DNA from: Ignavibacteriota bacterium
GTDB taxonomy: Bacteria > Bacteroidota > Ignavibacteria > UBA10030
DNA: 33,943 bases
NCBI GenBank assembly: GCA_003142575.1
Contig: PLMS01000113.1
Span: forward strand, 1 to 33,943
Direction: 5' to 3'
The notes beneath the pieces were generated by a model, which saw nothing but the letters and a program-made list of their open reading frames with translations, was not told where the DNA came from and ran no database searches. Of the stretch, positions 8,824 to 17,232 are shown one piece after another (position 1 is the first letter of the stretch; every line of letters begins with the position of its first letter). Made by a program: the position numbers and the translations under genes.

Positions 8824-9805
8824 TAAGTTTGCCAATCCTGCATTCTTATGGCTGTTGTTGTTTTTGCCGGCAATCGGATACTATCTCTGGTGGCGTCGCA
8901 GAAAAATGACGGTGGTTTTGCAGTTCTCGTCTTTACAGGTCTTCGGTAAGATTCCAAGGACAATGCGTGAGCGAATGCGCCACATTCCCATTGGACTGCG
9001 TATGATGGCAATCGCACTCTTCATTATTGCATTGGCACGGCCGCAGTCGGTATTGGATAAACAGAATATATCAACCGAAGGAATCGATATTGTGCTTGAG
9101 CTGGATCTCTCCGGCAGTATGCTGGCAGAAGATTTTAATCCCAATCGTATCGAAGCGGCTAAGCAGGTTGCCTCGGAATTTATTGACGGTCGGACGAACG
9201 ATCGCATTGGACTTGTCGTATTCTCTGCAGAAAGTTTTACACAATGCCCGCTCACAACAGATTATCCTGTATTAAAGAATCTTTTACGTGATGTAAAAAA
9301 TGGGATGATTGCCGATGGTACAGCTATCGGTCTTGCAATCGCTAACGGAGTGAATCGTTTAAAGGACAGCAAGGCAAAAAGTAAGGTGATGATTCTCCTG
9401 ACAGATGGTGTAAATAATCGAGGTGAGATTGATCCTATCACTGCAGCGCGGATCGCTGCAACGTATAGTATCCGCATCTACACGGTCGGTGTGGGAGCGC
9501 AAGGCGAAGCACCATATCCCGTGCAAACACCATTTGGTATTCGCCGCCAGATGATTCCGGTTGATCTCGATGAGAAAGTTCTTACACAAGTGGCAGATAT
9601 GACTGGCGGAAAATATTATCGCGCCACAGATAATAGAAAATTGAAAGCAATCTATAAAGAGATTGACCAACTTGAACGGACAAAAATTGAAGTGACAGCC
9701 TATAAGCGGTACTCGGAATTATATGGTGGATGGTTAATCGCGGGTCTCCTTACGTTTATGTTAGAGATAGGATTGACGAGTACGTTACTGAGAAAGAATC
9801 CATAG
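8813..9805 (+). CDS. batA: BatA-type von Willebrand factor A membrane protein
   Basis: A 330-residue inner-membrane protein: one N-terminal helix (about 11-27), a second (61-76), a von Willebrand A domain from about 92 to 285, and a final helix near the C-terminus. The metal-ion-dependent adhesion site is complete: DLSGS at 98-102, a threonine in GTAIG, and an aspartate in LLTDGVNN. The start is the ATG at 8813, beginning MFGDKFANP, because CAGGAGGT precedes it; a longer open frame begins upstream but would run far into the previous gene. Family members in Bacteroides and Leptospira were first linked to aerotolerance, though that role is disputed. It stops two bases before batB/C. Confidence 0.92.
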   Translation: MFGDKFANPAFLWLLLFLPAIGYYLWWRRRKMTVVLQFSSLQVFGKIPRTMRERMRHIPIGLRMMAIALFIIALARPQSVLDKQNISTEGIDIVLELDLSGSMLAEDFNPNRIEAAKQVASEFIDGRTNDRIGLVVFSAESFTQCPLTTDYPVLKNLLRDVKNGMIADGTAIGLAIANGVNRLKDSKAKSKVMILLTDGVNNRGEIDPITAARIAATYSIRIYTVGVGAQGEAPYPVQTPFGIRRQMIPVDLDEKVLTQVADMTGGKYYRATDNRKLKAIYKEIDQLERTKIEVTAYKRYSELYGGWLIAGLLTFMLEIGLTSTLLRKNP

Positions 9806-9807
9806 TC

Positions 9808-11547
9808 ATGTTGCAATTCGAACATCCTGAATATCTCTGGTTCCTTCTTCTGATTCCAGCACTTGGCGCAGGATTCTTTTTCCTGAATATATGGCAGAAG
9901 GAACAGGTTCGAAGGTTTATTGGAAATATTCTCATTGCACAGCTTGCCCCGGAAGCGAGTTTGGCAATGCGTATCATCAAACAACTGCTCGTTCTTTCGG
10001 TTCTCGCCTGTCTGATTCTTACCATTGCTAATCCGCAGGTGGGAACACGACTAGAAGAAGTGAAACGCGAAGGCATCGATCTCTTTGTTGCGCTCGATGT
10101 TTCGCTGAGTATGAAATCGGAAGATATTCGTCCGAGCCGGCTGGAAAAAGCAAAGCGCGATGTATCAGAACTGCTGCGGAAACTTTCCGGTGATCGTGTT
10201 GGCATGATTGTTTTTGCCGGCGACGCGTTTGTACAATTTCCACTTACTACTGACTATGCCGCAGCGGATTTATTTCTCTCTGCCATCGATGTGGATGCAG
10301 TGCCTATCCCGGGAACGATGATCGGCAGCGCCATTGAAGTCGCCCTTAAATCGTTTTCCAAAGACGCTCCGACACAAAAAGCAATCGTTGTCGTCTCCGA
10401 CGGTGAGAATACTGAAGGGGATGTGATGGGCGCAGTAGAAGATGCAAAAAAAATCGGTGTGCGAATTTATTCGGTAGGAATGGGAACAGCCGATGGAGGT
10501 CCAATTCCGATTTATAATCAAAATGGAGAACGTGCTGATTATAAACGCGATCAATCGGGGAGTATTGTTCTCTCCAAACTGGATGAGACAATGCTTCAAC
10601 AAATCGCGTCGACAACCGGAGGAACGTACCACCGGGCAACGAGCGGCGGTAACGAAATTGACGATATTTTTAAGGAGCTTTCCTCTCTGGAAAAAGTAGA
10701 ATTTGGAACAAAACAGGTTACAGGATATGAGACGCGGTATCAATATCCGTTAGCGGTTGCAATTCTTCTTCTCATTCTCGAGCTCATGCTTTCGGCGCGG
10801 CGCGGTAAGCTGGTCGCCCGTCTTAAAAAATTCCTGCCGGCTGCTGCGGCAATGTTTTTCCTTATTCTCTTCTCGAAAAGTTCGACAGCTCAGACAGTTC
10901 GTTCACATGTCAGTGAAGGAAATCGGATCTATGAAAAGGGACGCTACACCGATGCTGAAGTGGAGTATAAAAAGGCGCTGGAAAAGGATCCGAAATCGAA
11001 AGAATCGCAATTTAATCTCGGAGATTCATATTATAAACAGCAGCGTTTCGACGAAGCCCTTCGGGAATACGGTAACTCTGGCGCGGCAATGAAATCTCCG
11101 GAAGAACGGGCTGAAACATATTACAATTTGGGAAACTCGTTGTATCGTTCGAATAAGTATCAAGAAGCGGTTGACGCATACAAACACTCGCTCAAATTAA
11201 ATCCAAACGATGATGATACGAGGTATAACCTGCAAATGGCGCGTGCAAAACTGAAGCAGCAGGAACAACAGAAACAGCAGAAGAAGGATCAAAAACAGGA
11301 CCAGAAGCAAGATCAGAAAAAAGATCAGCAGCAACAAAATCAGCAGCAGAAGCAAGAACAGAATCAGCAACAAAAACAGGAGCAAGCGAAACAGGATCAG
11401 ACACAGCAGCAAGCTCAGAAAAAGAATCAGATGCCGAAACAAGAAGCTGATCGCATCTTAGAGGCGCTCCGCAACAACGAAAAAGAAGTTCAAAAGAATC
11501 TTCGCAAGCGTGAGGCAGTGCATGTGAAGGTGGAGAAAGATTGGTAA
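9808..11547 (+). CDS. BatB-BatC fusion: VWA domain plus TPR repeats and Lys/Gln-rich tail
   Basis: A 579-residue protein joining two normally adjacent proteins. The BatB half has helices at about 10-27 and 57-74, a von Willebrand A domain with DVSLS at 97-101 and VVSDGENTEGD, and a helix near 313-330. A second hydrophobic stretch around 344-363, ending STAQ, resembles a BatC signal peptide kept at the junction. About three TPR units follow (GNRIYEKGRYTDAEVEYKKAL; AETYYNLGNSLYRSNKYQEAV). A low-complexity Lys/Gln/Asp segment encoded by CAG/AAG/GAT runs occupies roughly 11255-11430 and may vary in length between strains. Separate batB and batC genes are common elsewhere, so this is a real fusion unless a frameshift was missed. 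The ATG at 9808 has only a weak binding site. Confidence 0.88.
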   Translation: MLQFEHPEYLWFLLLIPALGAGFFFLNIWQKEQVRRFIGNILIAQLAPEASLAMRIIKQLLVLSVLACLILTIANPQVGTRLEEVKREGIDLFVALDVSLSMKSEDIRPSRLEKAKRDVSELLRKLSGDRVGMIVFAGDAFVQFPLTTDYAAADLFLSAIDVDAVPIPGTMIGSAIEVALKSFSKDAPTQKAIVVVSDGENTEGDVMGAVEDAKKIGVRIYSVGMGTADGGPIPIYNQNGERADYKRDQSGSIVLSKLDETMLQQIASTTGGTYHRATSGGNEIDDIFKELSSLEKVEFGTKQVTGYETRYQYPLAVAILLLILELMLSARRGKLVARLKKFLPAAAAMFFLILFSKSSTAQTVRSHVSEGNRIYEKGRYTDAEVEYKKALEKDPKSKESQFNLGDSYYKQQRFDEALREYGNSGAAMKSPEERAETYYNLGNSLYRSNKYQEAVDAYKHSLKLNPNDDDTRYNLQMARAKLKQQEQQKQQKKDQKQDQKQDQKKDQQQQNQQQKQEQNQQQKQEQAKQDQTQQQAQKKNQMPKQEADRILEALRNNEKEVQKNLRKREAVHVKVEKDW

Positions 11548-11553
11548 CAAAAG

Positions 11554-11583
11554 CTGTCAGTCGTCAGTTGTCAGTAATCAGTA
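11554..11583 (+). repeat. Short TCAGT tandem-like repeat between batB/C and batD
   Basis: Four imperfect copies of the form xTCAGT (GTCAGTCGTCAGTTGTCAGTAATCAGT read in steps) fill the only sizeable gap within the late bat operon. The sequence is followed by an AGCTCATAGCTAATTGCT-like stretch. Similar low-complexity intergenic strings occur elsewhere in this window. No coding or regulatory role is evident. Confidence 0.5.
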
Positions 11584-11626
11584 GAAGCAAAAAGCTCATA
11601 GCTAATTGCTATCAGGATAAGAAAGC

Positions 11627-13474
11627 ATGATGCATATTAACATTCATACTATTTATAGGTCTCTCATTCTTGGATTGGCTTTAAGTCTTTATTCTATCTA
11701 TGCCCAAGCACAGGACGGCACATTTACTGCAGCAGCGGATCCAATGAGAGTTGCAGCGGGTGAGCAATTTCAATTGACGTTCACTTTCACCGGAAGCGAC
11801 GTCAATAGTGTTCATAATCTAAAAGCTCCGGACTTTAATCAATTCGTTGTTATTTCAGGACCGAATCAATCTACAAATATGCAATGGATCAACGGACAAA
11901 TGTCAGCTTCGATTGCGTATACCTATATTCTCTATGCACGTCAAGCAGGTAAATTCACTATCGGTTCAGCAACAATTGAGTACAAAGGTAAAACACTTAA
12001 ATCGAGTGCGATTCAAATTGAAGTCACGCAGGGCAAACCAAAGCAGCAACAAAAACAACCCGATCAATCAAGCGCCGATATTAGTGATAATTTGATCGTG
12101 AAAGCTTTTTCCGACAAAGAGCGTGTTCGGCTAGGTGAACAATTGATTGTAACGTTCAAGTTGTACACACGCATATCAGTTTCCGGATATAATCTTGCAA
12201 AAGCGCCGGCATTTGACGGTTTCTGGGGTGAAGATTTTGATATGCCGAAGCAACCCAACCAAACGAATGAAACTCTCAATGGCAAACAATATCGTTCTGT
12301 GGTGATAAAAAAGACAGCGTTGTTTGCAACGCAAGCCGGTAATTTGAAGATTGCACCGCTCGAAGTTCGCTGCGCTGTGCAAGTGCAGACGAAGCGACGG
12401 GGCAACGACCCGTTTGATCAGTTTTTTAATGATCCGTTTTTCCAACAAGTTCAAACAACGAATCTGGATGTGAAATCCAATCCGCTCACAATTACCGTTG
12501 ATCCTCTCCCGATCAATGCGCCGTCTGGGTTTTCGGGTGCTATCGGACGGTTTACATTCAATGCAAGTGTGGACAAACACAGTGTGAAGGCAGGTGATCC
12601 CATTACGTTGAAGGTAACTGTATCGGGTTCCGGCAACATCAAGTTGGTGACACTTCCCAAACCGCAATTACCTGCCGATATCGAATCATACGAGCCGAAA
12701 ATTTCAGAGGATATTTCGCGCGATGGCGGTATTATTCACGGAAAAAAAACCGCTGAGTATCTGCTCATCCCGCGCAATGCTGGTCTGCGTGTTCTCGAGC
12801 CGATGCCGTTTGTTTATTTCGATCTCGATAGAAAAGAATATGTTACGCTTCGTTCTCCACGGTTCGAGTTTTCCATTGAACCCGGCAAAGAGTATTCCGG
12901 CAGCAGTGTCAGTAGTGTATCGAAAGAAGATGTTCGGATGCTTGGTGAAGATATTCGTTTTCTCAAACTTTCCATCGGGACTCTCCAACAGAAAAATGAA
13001 GCAGGTTCTTCAGAATGGTTTGTGTTTGGTATGGTGTTGCCGCCATTGATATTTGCCGCAGCATGGTTCTTCCGCAAGCGGATGGAAAAAATCTATGGTG
13101 ATATGCCTCGACTTCTGTTTGAGACGGCAGGACGTGAAGCATCACGCCGCCTCAAGAAAGCACGTGCGCTCCTTGATCAAGGAAACACCGAAAGTTATCA
13201 TGCCGAGATTCTCAAAGCGCTGACAGAATACCTTGAGCATAAACTCAGAACTGCGAAATCCGACTTTGTTATGGATATGGCAGTTACACAATTACAGCAG
13301 CGCGGTGTGAAGGAAGAAGTGATTCAATCATTAAAAACGTGTATGGAACGTGCAGAATTTGTTCGTTTTGCGCCGGGCTCCGATACAACCGAAACGCGAA
13401 AGGAATTGCTCGATGTTGCCGCTGGCGCCATCAATGGTATTGAGCAGACCTTTCGTAAGCGAGGTACGTCATGA
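11627..13474 (+). CDS. batD: BatD protein
   Basis: A 615-residue exported, membrane-anchored protein. A signal peptide ends near YAQAQD (about residue 28). A long beta-rich periplasmic region follows, including the BatD hallmark block FNASVDKHSVKAGDPITL and VSGSGNIK. One membrane helix lies around 465-485 (VFGMVLPPLIFAAAWFF), and the helical tail (LKKARALLDQGNTESYHAEI) recalls the tail of the protein at 7879-8823. BatD is thought to sit in the envelope with BatA and BatB. The ATG at 11627 has a purine-rich AGGATAAG upstream. Its stop overlaps the batE start (ATGA), which indicates translational coupling. Confidence 0.9.
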   Translation: MMHINIHTIYRSLILGLALSLYSIYAQAQDGTFTAAADPMRVAAGEQFQLTFTFTGSDVNSVHNLKAPDFNQFVVISGPNQSTNMQWINGQMSASIAYTYILYARQAGKFTIGSATIEYKGKTLKSSAIQIEVTQGKPKQQQKQPDQSSADISDNLIVKAFSDKERVRLGEQLIVTFKLYTRISVSGYNLAKAPAFDGFWGEDFDMPKQPNQTNETLNGKQYRSVVIKKTALFATQAGNLKIAPLEVRCAVQVQTKRRGNDPFDQFFNDPFFQQVQTTNLDVKSNPLTITVDPLPINAPSGFSGAIGRFTFNASVDKHSVKAGDPITLKVTVSGSGNIKLVTLPKPQLPADIESYEPKISEDISRDGGIIHGKKTAEYLLIPRNAGLRVLEPMPFVYFDLDRKEYVTLRSPRFEFSIEPGKEYSGSSVSSVSKEDVRMLGEDIRFLKLSIGTLQQKNEAGSSEWFVFGMVLPPLIFAAAWFFRKRMEKIYGDMPRLLFETAGREASRRLKKARALLDQGNTESYHAEILKALTEYLEHKLRTAKSDFVMDMAVTQLQQRGVKEEVIQSLKTCMERAEFVRFAPGSDTTETRKELLDVAAGAINGIEQTFRKRGTS

Positions 13475-14235
13475 AACGTGCTCAGTGGATTCTCATTGCC
13501 GGATTCAGTGCCTTGCTCGTGAGCGTGGCATGGGCGCAAACTCCGGAAGATGTATTCAATCGCGGAAATGAATTATACCGCGCAGGGAAGTATCAAGATG
13601 CGGTAAGAGAATATGAACATATCATCAAACAAGGATACTCAAGCGCCGAACTCTATTATAATCTTGGCAACGCGTATTATCGGAATGAACAACTTGCACG
13701 AGCAATTCTCTCCTACGAACGTGCCGCTCAATTGCATCCGAGCGATCCCGATATAGCGCACAATCTCAAGCTCGTGTATCTTAAGACCATCGATCGCATT
13801 GAGCCGGTGCCGGAAATGTTCTTTATTCAATGGATGCGCGCCGTCGGTTCTCTGGTATCGCCAGAAACAGTGCGATTTCTCTTCATTCTGAGTTGGGTAC
13901 TGCTCTTTGGATCGCTCGCAACGATGTACTTCATTTTGCGGCCGGATATCCTTCGTGCTGCTCGGATTATATTCTTCGTGTCCTTCGTATCGGTTGTTCT
14001 CTGGGCAACAATGTTGGGCATTCAGTCATTTCAAGAGACAATACAGGACAAGGCAATCATCACTGCACAGATTGTCACTGCAAAGTCATCCCCAGACGAT
14101 AAAAGCGTGGATGCATTTGTTATTCATGAAGGTGTGAAGGTGAAACTCACCGATGTAGTTGGTGATTGGGTGAAGATCACACTTGTCGATGGAAAAGTTG
14201 GGTGGATTCCTGCCGATCAGTGCGAACGAATATAA
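13471..14235 (+). CDS. batE: BatE: TPR and SH3-like domain membrane protein
   Basis: The last gene of the bat operon, 254 residues. A signal peptide ends at VAWAQ (about residue 23). Two TPR units follow (FNRGNELYRAGKYQDAV; LYYNLGNAYYRNEQLARAI), then two membrane helices (about 130-150 and 158-180), and finally an SH3b-like domain in the last 50 residues (GVKVKLTDVVGDWVKI, GKVGWIPADQCERI). The ATG overlaps the batD stop as ATGA. The domain order is the usual one for BatE, and the protein probably binds peptide or cell-wall partners from the membrane. Its transcript meets the opposing response-regulator transcript at the hairpin around 14291-14314. Confidence 0.9.
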   Translation: MKRAQWILIAGFSALLVSVAWAQTPEDVFNRGNELYRAGKYQDAVREYEHIIKQGYSSAELYYNLGNAYYRNEQLARAILSYERAAQLHPSDPDIAHNLKLVYLKTIDRIEPVPEMFFIQWMRAVGSLVSPETVRFLFILSWVLLFGSLATMYFILRPDILRAARIIFFVSFVSVVLWATMLGIQSFQETIQDKAIITAQIVTAKSSPDDKSVDAFVIHEGVKVKLTDVVGDWVKITLVDGKVGWIPADQCERI

Positions 14236-14290
14236 AAAAAATGTCGAACAGTGTCGTTATAAATTTTATTTCGGCGATAAAAATAAGAAA

Positions 14291-14314
14291 GTGTTAAGAG
14301 AAAACTCTTAACAC
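14291..14314 (-). terminator. Intrinsic terminator for the response-regulator gene
   Basis: A perfect 10-bp inverted repeat, GTGTTAAGAG (14291-14300) and CTCTTAACAC (14305-14314), with an AAAA loop. Read on the minus strand the stem is followed by TTTCTTATTT, so it best serves the minus-strand gene ending at 14378. On the plus strand there is no T-run, so it would end batE transcripts only weakly. Confidence 0.75.
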
Positions 14315-14377
14315 CTCTTATCAAAAAAGAAACACTCCTAGTACCGTCACAGCATATTTTAATAAACGAGGAAAATC

Positions 14378-15739
14378 CTATTCAAGTGCATGTTTTATCG
14401 TCGCTTCTAAGGATTCCTTCGTAAATGGTTTAGGCAGGTATGCCTTTACGCCAAGTTGTTTGGCGCTTCTGACGAAGAACTCGCCTTCCATCGAACTCAT
14501 TAACACAAATGCAATGGATTTTAGTTTTTCTCCGTACGCGCCTGCGACGATCTTTTCGTAGAATGTGAAACCGCTCATAACACCGGCGCCAAGATTCACG
14601 TCGCTGATAATGAGAGAGGGCGAAACCTTTTCCATCTCCGTCAACGCACTTTCTGCATTGGCTGCCGTGATAACATTGAGGTAGGTTTTCCTAAGGATAT
14701 GTTCGACATATTTGCGGATAGAGGGGTCGTCATCAATGACAACGATGACGGCGGTCTCATCCGGCAGGCCTAATTCTTTCTTAATTCGCTTGGTAATGGA
14801 AGTGTGTTCATCATCCGAAATCTTAAAGAACTGCTGGAGGTTCTTGAGATGTATGGAGTCCTCATCCGAGGGCTTGCCGGTTTGCCAAAGTGTTCGCACC
14901 GCATCAATATAAGCACTCACCTGTACCGAGCGCTCTACTTCCATATGTTCTGTATCGCTGATGGAGAAGGATATTTTTAGGGATTGAAGAAGCAAGGACT
15001 GCATTTCTGCTGGAACAGCAAGTTGTATCATCAGCTTCATAAGCGTTCGGTAAGCATCAATTTCTTGTTGTTTTGCTTTCTCGCGCTCGCGTTCTAAAAG
15101 AGTATTGCGTTCTTCTTCCATCTGCTGCATCAATTCTTTTTGAGCACGTTTTTGTTCCTCCTTCATCTTGAGAAATGCTTCATCCTGAATTGTTTTCCGC
15201 TCAGCTTCGGCTTGGATCATTTCTGCTCCAGTAACCGTACCAGCAGAAGATGTTCCTGGTGCTGCTTGCTGAATTTGCGCAATCAGCCTTTTTTCAAGTT
15301 CCTCAATGCGCCGTGCTGTATCTTTTTCAATAGCGTTCAAATCCTTATGCGCCCCCTCTTGCACTTCATTCACGGACGCTTTACGGGCACGGTCTTCCAG
15401 TACCTGTTCTGTTTTCTCTTCCTGCTTTCGTTTCTGCGTCTCAAGTTCTTGCTGTTTATAGAATTCTTTTAGGCGGCGCTTGACTTCCTGATCCACCTGT
15501 TCAGCGGCTTGTTGTTTTGCTTCACGCACGACAACCTCACGTTCTTTCTCCATCATCATGATGAGAATGCGTTCTTCATACGCGCGTGCGTAGATGTTTT
15601 TGATGTCAAACTCATAAACTTTGCGGATACGATCCAGTGCATCATCAAGCTTTTTCGCTTTTACATCTTCGTCGACTTGACGCAATAAAGTCGAGACACG
15701 AGCCTTGCGTTCCTCAGGTGTTAATAACGGTGTAGACAT
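14378..15739 (-). CDS. Response regulator with long N-terminal coiled coil and C-terminal receiver domain
   Basis: A 453-residue cytoplasmic signalling protein with inverted architecture. Residues about 1-50 form a short helical motif with DDALDRIRKVYEFD. About 55-240 is a highly charged coiled coil, then a helical region with two similar motifs, SISDTEHMEVERSVQ and KISDDEHTSITKRIK. The receiver domain occupies about 331-453: acidic triad DDD (336-338), phospho-acceptor D380 in LIISDVNLG, a serine in VLMSS and K437 in PKPF. There is no DNA-binding output domain, so the coiled coil is probably the output or localisation part. The ATG at 15739 has CAGGAG upstream. No histidine kinase is adjacent. 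The receiver call is certain; the function is not. Confidence 0.85.
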   Translation of the reverse strand: MSTPLLTPEERKARVSTLLRQVDEDVKAKKLDDALDRIRKVYEFDIKNIYARAYEERILIMMMEKEREVVVREAKQQAAEQVDQEVKRRLKEFYKQQELETQKRKQEEKTEQVLEDRARKASVNEVQEGAHKDLNAIEKDTARRIEELEKRLIAQIQQAAPGTSSAGTVTGAEMIQAEAERKTIQDEAFLKMKEEQKRAQKELMQQMEEERNTLLEREREKAKQQEIDAYRTLMKLMIQLAVPAEMQSLLLQSLKISFSISDTEHMEVERSVQVSAYIDAVRTLWQTGKPSDEDSIHLKNLQQFFKISDDEHTSITKRIKKELGLPDETAVIVVIDDDPSIRKYVEHILRKTYLNVITAANAESALTEMEKVSPSLIISDVNLGAGVMSGFTFYEKIVAGAYGEKLKSIAFVLMSSMEGEFFVRSAKQLGVKAYLPKPFTKESLEATIKHALE

Positions 15740-15768
15740 ATGAAATTCTCCTGTATGAAAACATCCAT

Positions 15769-15807
15769 ACGAAAGTAGACGAATTTAGGAAAAGAGTCAA
15801 CTTTCGT
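15769..15807 (-). promoter_or_regulatory. Candidate promoter with overlapping inverted repeat, upstream of the response regulator
   Basis: On the minus strand TTGACT (15795-15800) and TACTTT (15772-15777) are separated by exactly 17 nt, a sigma70-like arrangement about 30 nt before the coding start. An 8-bp inverted repeat, ACGAAAGT (15769-15776) and ACTTTCGT (15800-15807), overlaps both boxes with half-site centres 31 bp apart, about three helical turns, as an operator would. This is a sequence-based inference only. Confidence 0.4.
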
Positions 15808-15919
15808 GTATAAAAGTTCTATGAGCAAACTTGCAAAACCGGGACATTTAACTTATATGCTCAAATTCTTAATAGATCTCCACTTTTGACAAGGTCAGTC
15901 TTATTTTGATCTGCGATGA

Positions 15920-17089
15920 CTATTTTTCTTCGATAAATCGTTGTAGCCGCAGTAGAGCATCATCGAAAAGATCCGAAACCGACAAAAGGCTTATCACAAT
16001 GCACGATTTTTGTTCCATGTCAAAAAAGTGTCCCGGTTGTATGAGGATGTTTTGGTGAGTAAGAATTTCTTCAGCCCAATAGTCGTCACTGTACTTTTGC
16101 GGAAGCTGGAGAATGGAATACCACCCGCCTTCGACTCGAAGCACCGACGTACTTGAATCCGCAAAAACCTTTTGCAAGAGTCGATAGTTCGTCTGAATCC
16201 GCAAGCGAATTTGATTCCCGATGTCTGAAGAACAGCGAAGAAGTTTTGGAAGTGCGACTTGTACAGGTGTATTGACCGAGAGAAATGTGTCGGCAATAAT
16301 ATCAAGTCGATTGAGAGCTTCGTCTCTTTGCTGAAGATTGCCGTCCACAACAATCCATGAGAGTTTGAGTTGAGGAAGACCTAAAAGTTTTGAAATGCCG
16401 TTCAGCGAGAACAACGGTACAAAAGATTGAGAGGTCAAAATGTTTGCGCAGTGTACGTCTGGAGACATATCATACGGTCCGAAGACTTCATCGGCAATGA
16501 GAGAGGAGTGATGCTCAGAAGCAAGAGAGCATATCTGGTCAAATTCATTCTGCTTGAGGTACGAACCTGTGGGATTGTTTGGATGAACAAGAACTATAGC
16601 TCTTGTCCTATGTGAGAATTGCGCTTGAAGAGATGCGAAGTCAATGTGCCATTCACCATCGTACGCGAGTCGATACTGCCGGAGCGTGATATCGTTCAGC
16701 TGACACAGATATTCAAACAACGGATAGCTTGGTTGAGGGACCACGATCTCATCGCCGACATTGCAAAGGAGTTTGAAGAGAAATGAATATGCTTCACTCG
16801 TGCTTGATGTAAGAATAATTTGTTCAGGTGTTATGGCAATACCATGCACGGCATAATATTCCGCTATAGCTTTTCGAGCGCTGAGAAGCCCGCGTGGTTC
16901 AGGTTGGTACGATACTATGGATGGTTCGGTAAGCGCGCTAAGAATTTCTTTGCTTGGATAAGAAAACTCGCATTGCGTGGGGTTCGATTCGGTAAGATCG
17001 ATAATCGATTCTCCTCGAAGGCGTTTCTCTGCTGCTAAACTAGAGAGCCGGTTGGGAGTAGTATTCCAATCTGTGCGCGAGGAGAACAT
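15920..17089 (-). CDS. Class I/II pyridoxal-phosphate aminotransferase
   Basis: A 389-residue cytoplasmic fold-type I aminotransferase. PLP-binding features are SSTSEAYSF (95-103), Y122 in PQPSYPLFEYL, N172 in HPNNPTG, D200 in LIADEVFG, and the Schiff-base lysine K234 in LNGISKLLGLPQLKLSW. The N-terminus DLTESNPTQC and the order of motifs recall aspartate/alanine-type aminotransferases, but the substrate cannot be read off. The ATG at 17089 has only a weak AAGAA site. No amino-acid biosynthesis partner is adjacent; the gene is flanked by typA upstream and the response regulator downstream with about 140 and 180 nt of AT-rich spacer. Confidence 0.87.
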   Translation of the reverse strand: MFSSRTDWNTTPNRLSSLAAEKRLRGESIIDLTESNPTQCEFSYPSKEILSALTEPSIVSYQPEPRGLLSARKAIAEYYAVHGIAITPEQIILTSSTSEAYSFLFKLLCNVGDEIVVPQPSYPLFEYLCQLNDITLRQYRLAYDGEWHIDFASLQAQFSHRTRAIVLVHPNNPTGSYLKQNEFDQICSLASEHHSSLIADEVFGPYDMSPDVHCANILTSQSFVPLFSLNGISKLLGLPQLKLSWIVVDGNLQQRDEALNRLDIIADTFLSVNTPVQVALPKLLRCSSDIGNQIRLRIQTNYRLLQKVFADSSTSVLRVEGGWYSILQLPQKYSDDYWAEEILTHQNILIQPGHFFDMEQKSCIVISLLSVSDLFDDALLRLQRFIEEK

Positions 17090-17232
17090 TTCTTAAAACC
17101 AGAAAACAGGAGTTAGAATATAGGAGACAGAACAAGTTAAGAATCAAAGGTACAAATAAAAAAAACGATCACACATGTGCCATTGAACCAATTACCAAAT
17201 CACTCAATCACAAAATAATTCAATTTCAAATT

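Noticed and set aside
11190-11440. Antisense open frames opposite the Lys/Gln-rich batB/C tail
   Set aside because: They are leucine/serine-rich shadows of CAG/AAG repeats with no start signals.
16970-17000. GGTTCGATTC resembling a tRNA T-loop
   Set aside because: It lies inside the aminotransferase gene and no cloverleaf can be built around it.
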